Assembly: GCF_031755915.1 (NCBI RefSeq) | Contig: NC_083385.1 | Coordinates: 14,281,001-14,345,000, forward strand | Direction: 5' to 3' | Length of the DNA stretch: 64,000 bases | Source: Ziziphus jujuba | Taxonomy: Eukaryota > Streptophyta > Magnoliopsida > Rosales > Rhamnaceae | Shown here: positions 24,003-37,108 of the stretch, one piece after another | Numbering within the stretch: position 1 is the first letter of the stretch | How the letters are laid out: every line of letters starts with the position of its first letter | Position numbers and translations under genes: made by a program | Notes under the pieces: generated by a model | Database searches by the model: none | Told to the model about the DNA's origin: nothing | What the model saw: only the letters and a program-made list of their open reading frames with translations

Positions 24003-25612
24003 AATACTGTGAATTGATGTTATGTAAGCGTGACAATGACTGAGGTGATCTTGTTGTCAGAGACCAATGGAGGAAGCAATCCGTAAATGACTGCTACAAA
24101 TTCCCTAACAGAAGAAAGTAATTGAATCTTTTCTATCTCTTCAACTTTCCTTTCCATCAAAAAGTAAAGCCGGCAACGCGGTTTCTTTCTTCTTCATGGT
24201 TCTTTTTTTGTTTTTTTAAGGTAAAAAAGTACTGAAAAAGTGAGGAGGAAAAAAAAATAAATAAAAAGTGCAGCGGCTTCAGAAGCCAGAAAACCATGAA
24301 TAAGGACAAAGAGGCTGATAAATCTGAACGAATATTTTAATATTAACTTTTTGACGTATTAAGGTAATGGGTGTCATATTAGTTTGCATAAAAGATGGTA
24401 AATTTTGTATTATCTTTATCAGACTGTTTCAAACTAGTACTACTTCTGTGGGATATTGCGTCCTGAGAAGCATTCTAGATGTAAGACCTTTTCTTTTTTC
24501 TTTTTCCTCAAAATGGTTTAATGGCGGCCAAGCAAAATGGCACAGACAAAAATGCCTCCAGGAAATGGTGGTTCCCAAACTGAACATTGTGGGGTTGGGG
24601 CAAATAGCTTGGAGAGTTATCCGTACATTAAAATTTTCTAACTTTAATAAAACACAAGTTTGATGAAGATGAGAAGGATAAAATTCACTTCATAAGTCAT
24701 AATACTTGAATCCTGGAAAACTTTTAATCATGGTGTTTTTTTTTTTCTATTTTTTTTTTTTAAGAAATAGAACATTTTTTTATGTACCCTTGAAGCACAT
24801 CCACTCTGCTTCCCTTTACAGTCGTAGAATTCTAATTAAAATGTTGGATTGTTCATACATAAGTTTTTTTTTGTTTTTTTTTTTAGCAACTACAGTAAAA
24901 CTTTGGAAGCCAAATATAAAACACATGTATGTAGTTGTTCTCTTATATATATATTGGTCTAGAATCATCCTGTCAGCGGTAAGAGATCACTAATCCTAGA
25001 CAAATTAGAATTCCCCGATAAGAGAAAAATCATACATGTATGTATTATAGAAACTTTTTTTGATTTGCATGTTCACTGTAATTTGTTGATAATACCACGT
25101 CAATAAATGTTTTAGCGCAGTATTAAAATTAAATGATTTTAGTAGCCACTCAAACTCTGAAGACAATTAAACCCTTTTAATAAAATAGTTTACCCCAAAA
25201 ATAAAAGACAACTAAACCTTTTTTAAGTTTATATACTCTTTTTCCCAAAAAAGAATAAAAATAAAAAAAAAGGGTTCATATTTTCCTTTCTCCCTAATGC
25301 GCATCAGAGCAAATTATGCCTAAAGCCAAATCATGAGTAAATACGTAATGGCCTAAAGGATAGTGTTACATTAACAGATCCTGTCAACCATTTAGATTGT
25401 CAACCAATTATCCATAGGCAGTGACCGGTGCAATATTTTTTAGACCATTGTGTTGCAATAACTTAACAGCACACTCAACATTTTTAACGTCAAATATGAA
25501 ATACATGTTTAAGAATTATCTACAAATCTCTGAAACCAAACTAAATAAATTCGTAGCAGTGGGAGGATGGATAGATCTCACGGTACAAACTCGAATTTCC
25601 TCCTCTGAATAC
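20460..25612. other. intergenic, 5.1 kb between the MYB and BCAT genes
   Basis: No further gene could be supported. The left part is upstream of the MYB and may hold its distal promoter. Near 20,732-20,815 there are two diverged copies of a phrase containing GCATGATCAAGAAA and GAGTGGA, about 46 bases apart. A (CT)n run lies at about 22,063-22,087, and poly-T runs near 22,447-22,482 and 23,985-24,002. Open frames of 60-98 codons have no recognisable domain and are low-complexity. Confidence 0.5.
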
Positions 25613-28600
25613 CTACCTCAGTTCAAGAGTCCAATTCATTGTGTCCTCTGTGATGCCCATTTGCAATCTGGTAAGCCCAGAATATAGCTGTTGAGAAACA
25701 ACGCCAATACCATCATTTCCATAGGACACCCTACACAAGGAAAAGATTAGAATAAGATCCTTCAGCAGTGCTACCAGCATAGATGCTCCCACATACATAA
25801 CCAATGAATGACACAGTCGGTGCAGAACTTCAAACCAAGTCATTCTTTGTCAGACAAATGAACCATTGGCACTGAGCCATGAGCTCAACTTTTTTCCTAG
25901 TTTCATAGAAGATAAGACATACACCACTTATTGTTCATAGCCCATGATTCGGAAAAAATGCTACATAAAGAGAGTCAAGATTGTTTTACTATTATAAGGA
26001 AAAATGTATTCCTTTATGTTCAAGGTCAAAGATAGCCATCCAAATTTTCCATTCTGTTCATGCACAGTGAAAAATTGGCTCTAAATGCATTCCACCAAGA
26101 TATAAATAGTCTACCTTTTACCACGATAAGTAATGCTGCCAACAGGTGATAAAACCACGGCTGTCCCTGTACAAAAAACTTCATCTGCTTCAAGTAGTTC
26201 ATCCACAGTCACCTGGCGCTCCTCAACCTGCACATTATTAGATGAACAGTGTGAAATGAAGTAATTGAAGAACAGATTTTATACCAAGGCCATGCAGACA
26301 AATTAAACGATACAGAAACTAAAGGACCAGAGCAATTCATCTTGGTAAACACTCCCAAAGTTATATCCTCGTTATGAAATATAAAAGGAACTTGGTCATG
26401 ATTGCATGGCGTTATTCACCAGCATATTAGCTACAAAATAATTAATAGTCAATCTTTGATAGTATCCCAAATTCAACTAGACCATTGGCAGTGAGGTCTA
26501 ATTGTAGGTGGAAAACTTTGGATATTATCTCTAAATTGATCTCGATCATTAAATGGTAGTGAAAAAATAGAAGAGGGTGAACAGGGGAGGACATGAAATG
26601 AAACGGTGCTGTGTCAAGTATTACTGTAGGTTCATGCAACATTGTAAGAATGTATTTGAAGAAGAATTCACTATGCATGATAACTTTACGGGAAGCTGAG
26701 AAATTATGAACAGGTACCTGGAACACCAAAGGATAGCCTTGTAGAAGTGGAAACAATGTAACAGAATGAGAAACACTCAAAATTCTTATGCATCACATCT
26801 TCAAGCCACTTTAAGAGATTGTCACTATCAAGTTTCTCCTAGCTTACCGAACATGGGGGAAGAAAAAGAATACAAACACACTGACAGACATATTTATATA
26901 TATATATATATATATAAATGCAAATATAACATGACTTCTCAGCGGAAGAGACCCCCGTTAAGTAATATATGCATGAAAGAAAATATTTATAAAACCAAAG
27001 ACATTAACATTTCCCACAATCTTACACTAGAAATCTTGCACTTGTAAGCATAGCCTGAATTTTGCAAACTATAAATTCTAAATTATACAACAATCTATGA
27101 ATTTTTTTCATGAGATAATCTACCATATGGGCAGGAAGTAGATGGTATCCATTATACTAGATGATCAAGTGACATAACTGACTGGCCTAGACATCCCAAA
27201 GAGGCCTATATGCAAAAAACCACATATTTACTAACACAATAATTGCACAAAAATATGGGGTTGATCTGCATATATTAAGGCATATGCTTAGATTACCAGT
27301 AGGCATATAATTTTCAATCTTCTATATTTCATGTTTATACTTCAAGCAAGTAAGATTAAGATAATCATGGCTTGATATTGGAATTTTCAGTAAGGTAACT
27401 CTGAAGAAAATTTCAATAATAAATGAACTATTAAATATCAAGTTAAATAACAAACTCAACATCTAAGACCAGACATTGGTCAATTGTCTCCATTAAATCA
27501 AATGAGTACCTGGAATCCTTGACTACGAGCAACATCAATGATACTCTTCCGAGTAATACCAGGTAATATTGTCCCTTTTATTGCAGGAGTAGAGATAATG
27601 TTATCCTACAAACAGATAAAAAAGAAAAAAGAGATCATATTAGCTGAAAGTATCAGTAATGGGCATAATACTAAACCTAAATTTTGGTTCATCTGTAAGG
27701 CAGAATTTTAGTTCTTAACATATGTTTAGTATACAACACAGAGTAACTTGGGAGCATATTTGCTGTCATCTTCAGAAGCAGTAGGAACTTGTTTTGTATT
27801 GATAACATCACTGGACAGATAACAAAAACAGCTACAGCAGTGACAAGTGTAGCTAAAGAGGTATCACAGGGCAGGGAGGTAAGAATGATCATTGTGGAAA
27901 GATGGCAAGCCAAGGGTACCCTCAAATTGCCTGGGCCGTGACTGAGTAAACCCAATCGTTAATTGCTTGCACCGGTAAGCATGTTTCTTCATAGAACTAA
28001 GACCTATAAGCTATATTATGATCCATCCAGTTGTTTATTCCAGAAAATAAATTATAACAATTTAAAGAGAATCTATTAAGTTACTATTCTTCTTCCGTGA
28101 CAATCTGGGATGACACAATTCTTGAGTGTAAAATAAACATCCTTATTAAAAGAATAGTCATATTACCTTCACAACAAAAATGTTACAAGATGAAACCTCC
28201 TCCAGATATTTTTTGTGTACACAATCAAGGTACAGAACATCTGAATAGCCTAGTGCTTTTGCAGCAGATTGTGCCTTTAAAACCTAAAAACAATAATTCA
28301 AAAGATGCAAACAGATAAGTAAGCAACTAAATTAGAATAAATAGATAAATAAATAAAAATTTAGTCTCAAAAACTGTGTATACAAACAGAGATCCCGAAA
28401 TTAGTATATTAACACAGCCAAATAAGGCTTTATTCTGTCATTGAGTCAAATACACAAAGTTAAAAATTTAAAGACAGCCAAATTAGGCTCTATTCTGTCA
28501 GAGTCAAATACATAAAGTTAAAAATTTAAATTTCCCAGAAACCCCGAAAAAAAAAAAAAGTTATATACACACACACACACACACACATATATATTCTGTC

Positions 28601-30674
28601 AGCCCATTGACCAGATCTTACGAAATGGCTCTGAAAAAAATTCCATTCATTATGTCAGATGAAAATCTAGAGTCAGAAGAAGAATGCTCCAAATTCTCAA
28701 TACACTAAGAAATTACAGCCCATAGTAGAGAAAAAACAACAGGAAAAATAATTGAAACAAGTAAAAGCATAAAATTGAATTCAGCCAAGACTTAAATAGA
28801 TAACCAAGAAAGCACAGGGAGTATCTCACTGCAGCATAATTTCCGATAGTCTTTACACCTCCAGTACCACCAGGAGTTGCACGATGCAATTCATGCTCAA
28901 CAATTAGATTTATTGGTGCTAAACCTTCCTGTCAAAAGATAAATAAATATATGTGATTGTAGAATCACCCAGCAAGCCAACAAGACACATCATTAGACTA
29001 CAATTCAAGTCAGTGACCATGGACCTTACAACTGAAATGATACTTGATAGTAATATGCAAGCAAAGACAACAAACCTTAAAATAGTTTCCAACAGGCGAA
29101 ACATAAATCAGAAATGTGTACTCAGGAGCAGGTGCCAGACCAAGAACTGCTCCACTTCCCATTAACAATGGCCTGATATACAAGGAACCTTTACCAAAAG
29201 GAGGCACCTGAAAGGAGATATTAACAACTTGCTTATCTTATAACTTAGATATCACAAACAAAAAGGACACTGCAACATTTAGGTTACACATTACCCAACG
29301 TTTGTTTGCTAAGACAGTAGCCTTTACAGCTTCTACAAATTGTTCAACAGTTGGTGATGGCATGCACATGCGTTCTGCACCCAACCTCATCCGTAATGCA
29401 TTTTCCTCAGGACGAAACAACAGTATATTACCATCTTCCTTCCTGTAGGCTTTCAGACCTTCAAATAGACCCTACACAAATAGGAATAAGTAAGTAATGT
29501 GGAGGCAAGGGGAGGAGACAATATAATTAAGGCTAGGCAACTGATATAAAACTAAAAAATATTATAAGTAAATTAAAATTGGGCAACTAATAATTAAGAG
29601 TATGGTAACATTCTCTGAGGATAAGTTAATTCACTGAAATCCAAAAGTTACCGTCAAAAATAGCCAAGAAAAGAAATAAAATCAAAATAGATGTCAGGGA
29701 CGCCAGAGACTAAATCAGACCCTAAAGGATAATTTAACTTGAAGAGATTCTAGGACAAATTAAAACAACAACAACAACAAAAACAATAGTTTATAATGAT
29801 TATAGAGTAGTAACAGTAACTTGAGGCTCATAATCAACAAGTAAATCAAATTTTAACATTGAAACAGTGAGTATGTAGTGATCTAACCTGCCCGTAGTTT
29901 AAAATTCCAGCAGAGGGACTCAATTCAATTTTGCCAAATCTCTGTAATTCACCATTTGAAAAATTTCCACCTTTAGTACATTTCATGATATACATGTAAT
30001 CCGTAGGTTGAAATCCAAATCCAAGGTTGTCCCAGTCTATATCCGCTAATTCATCTGTTTGAATGCTGTATTTCCATAATTGCAAACACATAAAAACAAA
30101 AAATTCAACCAACAAAAGATACCACTATCAAAACTACATTTCTCAACTAAAATTTCTACAAATATAATCATTAATACCCCATTTTCATCTACTAGGATGC
30201 TATTCCACCATAACAGAATGTTATAACGGTAAAAAATTTTAAGAATTACCATTACCAAAATATTACTATTTTCGTTTTGAACTTTTCACAATTTTAATCA
30301 TCATTCCACTATAGATCAAAAACGTCTTCCGTACATAAAACAAGAAAGCGAAATCAAAATCGAAAAATTAGTAGGAATTTTAACCTGTATGTATCGGATA
30401 ATGTGGCATGGCGGCGAATAGAATAAGACAGCGGTTGACGAGTAGAAGCAAGAGAACTCAGCGTTTGGTTCTGCAACTGCAAAAAGGCATATGGAAATCC
30501 ACAGTGCCAAAAAAAAAATACTTAAAAATTTTGCGAACAAACAAATACCTTAAGCGAAAGAGCAGAGAAATTGGTTTTGGTGGAGAAGAAGGGAGGTAGA
30601 AGAACAAAGGAATGACGGGAGGGGCAGAGAAGGTAATTTGGTTGAAGCCCTGCCAAAACGGCGCCGCTCTCCAT
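25613..30674 (-). CDS. plastid branched-chain amino acid aminotransferase (BCAT3-like)
   Basis: Ten exons: 30,549-30,674; 30,385-30,476; 29,888-30,065; 29,295-29,471; 29,076-29,207; 28,830-28,928; 28,167-28,283; 27,510-27,605; 26,115-26,227; 25,613-25,730. Joined length is 1,248 bases, 415 aa, close to plant plastid BCATs. It transfers the amino group between leucine, isoleucine or valine and 2-oxoglutarate with pyridoxal phosphate (fold-type IV). Residues 1 to about 60 are Ser/Leu-rich with few acidic residues, as in a plastid transit peptide. The core starts near [18 protein letters not shown] and includes [10 protein letters not shown] and [26 protein letters not shown] holds the expected PLP-binding Lys at residue 261, and [12 protein letters not shown] and [12 protein letters not shown] follow. 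All splice sites are GT-AG and frames join without error. Exon 1 is short and transit-like, so the start is well placed. Confidence 0.95.
28414..28530. repeat. 60-bp tandem duplication inside a BCAT intron
   Basis: Copy 1 at 28,414-28,473 (ACAGCCAAATAAGGCTTTAT...) is followed directly by copy 2 at 28,474-28,530 (ACAGCCAAATTAGGCTCTAT...), with two or three substitutions and a 3-base deletion. A (CA)n/(TA)n microsatellite follows at about 28,564-28,592. It lies in the 546-bp intron between exons 6 and 7 and should not affect coding. Confidence 0.9.
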
Positions 30675-30683
30675 CTCCCTCAC

Positions 30684-30685
<2 letters not shown>

Positions 30686-30714
<29 letters not shown>

Positions 30715-30717
30715 CCT
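30686..30717 (-). repeat. (GAA)n tract in the BCAT 5' leader
   Basis: About ten GAA repeats on the coding strand end about 12 bases upstream of the BCAT start codon at 30,674. They are probably transcribed as part of the 5' untranslated region. Purine-rich GAA tracts of this kind are frequent in plant leaders, and length polymorphism would be expected. Confidence 0.8.
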
Positions 30718-30789
30718 CTGTATGTGCTGAGGTGAAAATGGCAAAACTTGGAAGGCTCTAATAAATAGTAATATTAAATACAAAGCTCT

Positions 30790-32545
30790 ATAAACAACAG
30801 GGACGGCTGACTAAGGTACGAAACTATGTATAGACTCTGTCCTTTTTTAACCTAAAAAGATTTACCCACCAACACCCACCTCCACTGGTTATTCTTATTA
30901 TTATTATATTATTTCTATTAATTTCAAGTACTAATTTGGAATTAACTTTTCTTTGTTTGTTTTTTTTAATCGGATTCCTGCTGACCACGAGATTGGTCGT
31001 GTATATACGGCTCTCTACTCCTTAGCCAGCGCAAGATTATAATTATTTACTTTTTAGGACAGCGTTTTTCCCTTAAAAATATTTTTTCGTTTTTGGTGAG
31101 AAATTTCAATTTTCAGTTTAAGCATATATAAAAAGTCTGACCAGTTTTGTTTTTCCCCCTTTTTTTTTTTTTTTTTTTTTTTAGTCGATTGGTCATTCAG
31201 TCGACTGGTCAAGCATGCTTTTGTTGATCGCCCCAGTCAAGTATGTTATTACATAGCTATTTGTGGTAATTTTTAATATGAAATTGATTGTAACAATTTT
31301 TAAAAATAAATTAATCAGCCCTGATATTTTTATAAAAATCTTACATAAAAGTCGTATCAGTAGTTTCACTCAAATAATATTGCCTTTCAGCTTCTTTTTT
31401 TTTTTTTTTAAAATTCTCTCTTTTAAAATCAAAAATTTTAAATATAAAAATATTTATAAACATATTATATGCTATAAAGTATCATTTCAATACTAAATAA
31501 AATTTTTAAATGATTAAATTTTTTTTTTCAATTTTATTTTGAAATGTAAAAAAATTAAAAATAATTATTAAAAACTCTATCTGCTTGATAATTTAATATG
31601 TAATTATTAATATATCAATAATATAATTTTGTTTTAGATGAGAGCTATTATTGTTAATAATTATTATATAATATGGTTTCTGATTGTTGAATTTCATATG
31701 GTACCCATAAGTTATTATTTGACAACATTTCATAAATATTTTATCAATTCATTTAGCTATATTTGCAAAGAATATATTATTTTACATCTTTTTAATATTT
31801 GTCTATTTTATAATATTTACCATTTTTTCACATGCATATTCATATTTTTTATATTATAATTTATATCAACTTTATAATATTTGTAGAACTATTAAATTCA
31901 TTATGATAAATAATGGGTAAGTAGACAATTAACATTAATAATATTTATTAACTTTTTATAAAAAAAATTAAAAAAGAATTAAATTTAATAAAAAATTTCA
32001 CATAAATTTCAAAAATTCCATGGAAATTTTGAAACAATTTTATGGAAATTATAAATTTTTTGATAAAATTGTGAAGAAATTTATATGGATATTTGATGTA
32101 AATTTGATGTGAAAATATCAAAAACTTAGATAGAAATTTGTAAAATTTTACATGTTTCTATTTGGAACTAAAATTTCCTTGTTATCTTTTAAAAATATAA
32201 AAATTTAGACAACTTACTATGAAAATTTTGATTTCTAAACCTTGCTTTCAACATATGTCCATGAGTTCCTTAATAGAACCATTTTTATATGATTGTTACT
32301 TATAAATTGCATTTAATTATGTCTTTGAGTTATCATTAAAGTTAATTTAAAAAAAAAAAACAATTTTAGATAATCATTTAAATTATTAAGAGTTTTGATA
32401 TTTATCATTATTGGTGAAGATTAACTATTTTATATAATAGAATTTAATTAGAATATTAAATTTTATTATTTTTTATTCTAAAATCATAAAAATATATCAT
32501 TACTATTTCAATTATCATTTGAGATATAAATACTATTTTCTTCTC
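30790..32545. other. BCAT upstream region and AT-rich intergenic DNA
   Basis: The first few hundred bases are upstream of BCAT and probably contain its promoter; no individual element is convincing. A short direct repeat, GTCGATTGGTCA / GTCGACTGGTCA, occurs near 31,183-31,211. From about 31,260 to 32,500 the DNA is extremely AT-rich with degenerate internal repetition (for example variants of AAATTT-CA-TGGAAATT near 31,970-32,160) and no gene. Confidence 0.45.
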
Positions 32546-32547
32546 CA

Positions 32548-33060
32548 CAAACCATTAACAATTTTTATTGAAACCCTATACTTTTTTTTTTTGGGCCTAA
32601 AATGATTCTTTACCTCTTTTTCTTCAACATTCCCACCGTTATATATATATATATTTTATAAAACAGTCATTACTTCAGCCGTACTTGTTGGTTTGATGTG
32701 CTTATAATTTTTTTCTTCATCTATATTCTTCTCTGTTGTGGTGGTAAGTGTATTTTTTTTTTATTTGATTTAAATTTTATTTATACATAATATACAATCA
32801 AGATTATATTTTTGAATAAGAATTCATATATATAAATAAACTAAAATAAAGATTGTAGATTATGTATAAATAAAATAAAAATCAAATAAAATAAAAAAAC
32901 AGACACTCACCACCACAGCACAAAATAGATGAAGAAAAAAATTATGAGCATACCAACAAGTACCGGTGAAGTTAATGGTTGTTATATATAACTACGGGAA
33001 TGTGGATTAAAAAAAAAAAAAAAAAAGGCATAGGTTTCAATAAAAATTGTTTATGGTTTA
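32548..33060. mobile_element. ~510-bp foldback/MITE with long inverted-repeat arms
   Basis: The left end CAATTTTTATTGAAACC (32,559 onward, extending outward to AAACCATTAA) is mirrored at the right end by GGTTTCAATAAAAATTG (about 33,033-33,049, extending to TTTATGGTTT). Inner segments also pair: CATCTATATTCTTCTCTGTT and GTGGTGGTAAGTGTA on the left match reversed ATAGATGAAGAA and ACTCACCACCAC on the right. The arms are about 215-260 bases with a short AT-rich loop near 32,810-32,840. No coding content. Arm length relative to size suggests a foldback or Mutator-like MITE; a target duplication is not obvious. Confidence 0.8.
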
Positions 33061-35790
33061 TTATGAAAAAAATAAAAATGGGAAAGAAGCTTTTCTTGGG
33101 GGGGAAAAAATAAAATAAAAAACAAAAGCTTTATCATTTAATGCAGTGGGCCATGGTGAACGAAAGACAAGTTGTTTGTTGTTTGTGGGAAAGTTATTAA
33201 ACGGATAAATAACAAATAAAAGAGAGTGGTGAGGGTGAAAATGATGTGGAATTTTAAATGATATATCAAATTTTAATAGATAGTAGCTTTAAAAATTAAT
33301 GCCAAAAAGAACTTAAGTAAAAATTAATATGCACTTAAAAATTAACATTCACTTAAAATTAATGCCAAAAAGAATATAATATACATATATAGTAGCCTTA
33401 AGGAAAAAAAAAAATTTATAAAGGATTTGATTTTTATGTTTTTGGATTTATATATAAATTTATTATTGATTTTATCAATTTTTTTAATAATTAAATCTTA
33501 TTGATTTATCTCATTTGTATTTATAAATTTTATTATATAAAACTCATATTTAAGTTTTGTTTATTTACCTCGTTAGCTTCTATTAATTTTATTTTATAAA
33601 ATTTATATTTGACATTTAAATTTTGTTGATTTATCTTTCTAGGTTTCATTAATTTAATTACATAAAATTAATTTTTAATAGAGTAAAAGTGGATTTTTTT
33701 CCTAAATTTATATATAAATTAGATTCAAAATTTATTGTAAAGAAATAAAAATAAACATGATAAAAGAGGTGTAAGAAATAAAGAAAACAAAGGAAATTAA
33801 TTACTAAGTGTATAAATATAAACATAATTTTTTTTCATATTTAAAGGTGGGGCCGCATTATTTAAAGTAAATGGTGTATTAATATAATTATAGCTGCCAC
33901 ATATAATAACCTTAAGGACAGTCTATTCACATTAATTTTGCTAAACACACCGCAATTTTAATATTTTTTAATATTTTAATAATATCGATGGATAAAATAT
34001 TTAAAATAGCCTTAAGCATTTAAAAAAGAAAAAAAAAACAAATATTAGATACATTAAAAAATATAAATCTTAAACTTTTGATTTCATGTATAGATTGAAC
34101 TTTTGATTTCACGTTTGAGTTGCTTCATTTAGTCTTATAGTATCATAAATGTATTGTACTTTGGATTTCACTTTGAATATAGATATCTAAATACCAAATT
34201 TCAGAATTACAGAAATACAAAAAAAGGAAAGAATATTTTGATTACCTTTGGACTACCGATGAACGAAGACAGAAGATCGACAAACAGAGGAGAGACAATT
34301 ACTTAGAGCAACCTCAAGGAACACGATAAATGTGTCATGCTTTTTATTTTAAAAAGATAATATTTAAAAAAGAATTTTAATAGACTATTTATTTTGATTT
34401 TTTGATATAAAAAATTGATTTGACTTTTTAAATGTGGAGAGTCAAAATTATTTTTTATTTTAATATTATATAAATTTAATTGAATGTAGCATATATTTCT
34501 ATATTACTATTATAATATTTAAGAGGTAGACAACTCATATAAAATAAAAATGCTACAAGTAAAACAATAATGTTTATAAAAAAGATAAAAATAAATAGCA
34601 ATAATAAAAAAATTTATTGGAAAGTATTTTTAAATTTTACTAGTAATCTCAAAAAATATTCTATATTATAGATAGTATACTTTTTTATTTTAAAGAATCT
34701 TTTGGGATGTTCTTAGAACAACTAGCAATTTTGGTTTCTCACCTTGAAAAGATAAGAGAGAGATGAAAAAAAACAAAACAAAAAAAGGAGGAAGAAGGAT
34801 TTTCAGAACAAATATTAGAACAATGATTTTTATAAAAAAAACAAAGGATCATTTGTTGAGTTTTTAGCAAAAAAAGGGGAAAACCAAACTCACCAACAAT
34901 TAAACCAATAGATATCTGATAGAGTGGAACACTTAAAATTGTTTTTTATTAGATTTTGTTTCTAAGAACCCTAAACCCAAAGGAGAAAGACTTTTTAATT
35001 TGATTGGTTTTTATTTTTTTTATTTTTTTTATTTTTTTAATTTTTGGTGGACGAGTGTTGAGGGGGAATCAGACTGTCTTCGAAAAACTAATTATAGTAT
35101 AATTAAGGTTTTTTTAAAATAATTATTAAAGATAAATTAAGTATAATATATCAGTGTAAATAGCAAAAAAGATTTTTAATACCGTTGCCCTCTGAACTCT
35201 TGTTTTTTTTTTTTTTTTTTTTTTTTCTGGCAAGTTTTTTTGACAATAATACTGCTGAACAGGTTTAGCAAAATTAAGCTCAGGATGCATAATTACCAAA
35301 AAAACCTTCAAGTTCAAAGGATACAGATGCTAAACATGAATTACATGATACTAATTGCAAACATACTGAAAATTCAAGGGCAATGATGCCAAAAACCTTA
35401 ACAAAAATAAATTTCAATTTGAATACATGTAGAATGTAGTACCTATGGTAAATTTAGTAGTGCAAATAAAGTTACCCACCCGAAATAGCGTTTATACGTT
35501 TGCACAAAGTAGAAATTATAATTGAATTGTTTCAAAATATAAGGGTTAAAATTGATACTACTGAAACTTCAGGACTACAGTTGAAAGAAGTCATAGAAAT
35601 GTAGATCTACCTTTACTTTTGTCTTTTTCTCCCTCTCTTTTTTCCCTTCACTAGAAGACAACATTCTAACAAAATATACTTGATTGAACCCCTCAAATTC
35701 TACTGTTGTTCCAATACTACACACTTGGATACATACATTTTTAAAAATATCACTTGCAAGCTATCACATTTTTATATAAATACAATATAC

Positions 35791-35824
<34 letters not shown>

Positions 35825-36330
35825 GCGAAGATTATGGAGGATTGTTGTATATGCACCACAACACAATAAATCATTACTCAAATGCACCACAACACAAAAT
35901 CCATTATACAAATGCAAACACAAATTCCCTATAGAGAAAATCTTCACGGAATAAAAATAACCAGCACAAGATGAAACAAGAATTTACATCTCAAAAATCA
36001 CACAACATTTACATATTACTACAAATCAGAACCTATAACAACCAATTATCTTTTTCTTTTTGACTTCCGGTGTGCTGTGTTGCAGCGGAAGGAAACAGAT
36101 CTAATTAATATGGTGATTTTCACAACTTACTATATGCTAGCAAAACCAAAAGAAACTCGAAAGAGAACGAACAAAACTACTCCTTGTCTATTTCAAATCC
36201 AGGCAAGGGACTATAGGTACACTGGACGAACAGCCAGAATTCTTCAACTTCTGCTTTGACATTGTCTATTTTCATGGAACTTCAAAACCTAGTTTGGCAC
36301 ACACCATAATGATCACTACCCCTGAATGGT
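33061..36330. other. intergenic, AT-rich with degenerate repeats
   Basis: No gene is supported. At 33,498-33,680 there are three diverged tandem copies of a unit of about 62-66 bases built on TTGATTTATCTC ... ATTTTATTATATAAAA. Poly-T or poly-A runs lie at about 35,203-35,226, and a (CATA)n/(TA)n tract at about 35,787-35,824. The part from about 36,000 may include the 3' UTR or downstream flank of the CRWN4-like gene. Confidence 0.5.
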
Positions 36331-36815
36331 GTTCTTGAATATCTTTTTCTTTTGACTGCAAATTAACACATCCATTAGTTCCAAGTCATAGTAAGAAAAA
36401 ATGAGAAACATGAGCAAGAAAGCGCAAACTATTTAACCGAGCAATATAAAAAGTACTCTCTACATTCAAGACTTTGTCCCACTACTCACATTGATGAAAT
36501 TTAAATTAAGACAATCCTAAAAACATAAGATATATCAGGCACAATCTATATCAATTTTATGAATGGAAATGGAATAAAGGAATATGTATAGATGCAAAAT
36601 GATGTTCTTGAATATCTTTTTCTTTTGACTGCAAATTAATACATCCATTAGTTCCAATTGATAGTAAGAAAAAATGAGAAACATGAGCAAGAAAGCACAA
36701 TCTATTTAACCGAGCAATATAAAAAGTGATCTCCACATTCAAGACTTTGTCCCACAGCTCATATTGATGAAATTCCAATTAAGACAATCCTAAAAGCATA
36801 AGATATATCAGGCAC
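36331..36815. repeat. ~213-bp direct duplication downstream of the CRWN4-like gene
   Basis: Copy 1 (36,331-36,543) and copy 2 (36,604-36,815) both begin GTTCTTGAATATCTTTTTCT and both end near TAAGATATATCAGGCACA. They are about 94 percent alike by eye and separated by about 60 bases (period 273). Non-coding. The position 300-780 bases beyond the CRWN4 stop codon makes inclusion in its 3' untranslated region or flank possible. Confidence 0.9.
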
Positions 36816-37108
36816 ATCTGGTAGATTACTAATGATTCAGGCAAACAAGGAACTAAAAACCAAAGGTTCAACCAACCCCATGATCACAACAAGGTTATTT
36901 ATTTCTTATAGTATGTCAAGGCCAAGGTAAAATTAGTTTACCCACTTTAGTATCCTATGCCACAATCCATTTATTCCTTTCTAGTGATACTAGCAAAGAA
37001 GCATTTTGAACGGAATGCATACAGAGTCATTTATAGGCAGGTTAAAACAAAATAACCAAATATGATATTTATATTAAAAAATAAAAAAAGGGCCCCGGTT
37101 ACCTTACT

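Noticed and set aside
24367..24663. 98-codon plus-strand frame upstream of the MYB gene
   Set aside because: No family resemblance, no neighbouring exons in the same frame, ends in AT-rich DNA.
26442..26780. 112-codon minus-strand frame inside the BCAT gene
   Set aside because: Lies within the intron between exons 8 and 9; flanking exons join correctly without it.
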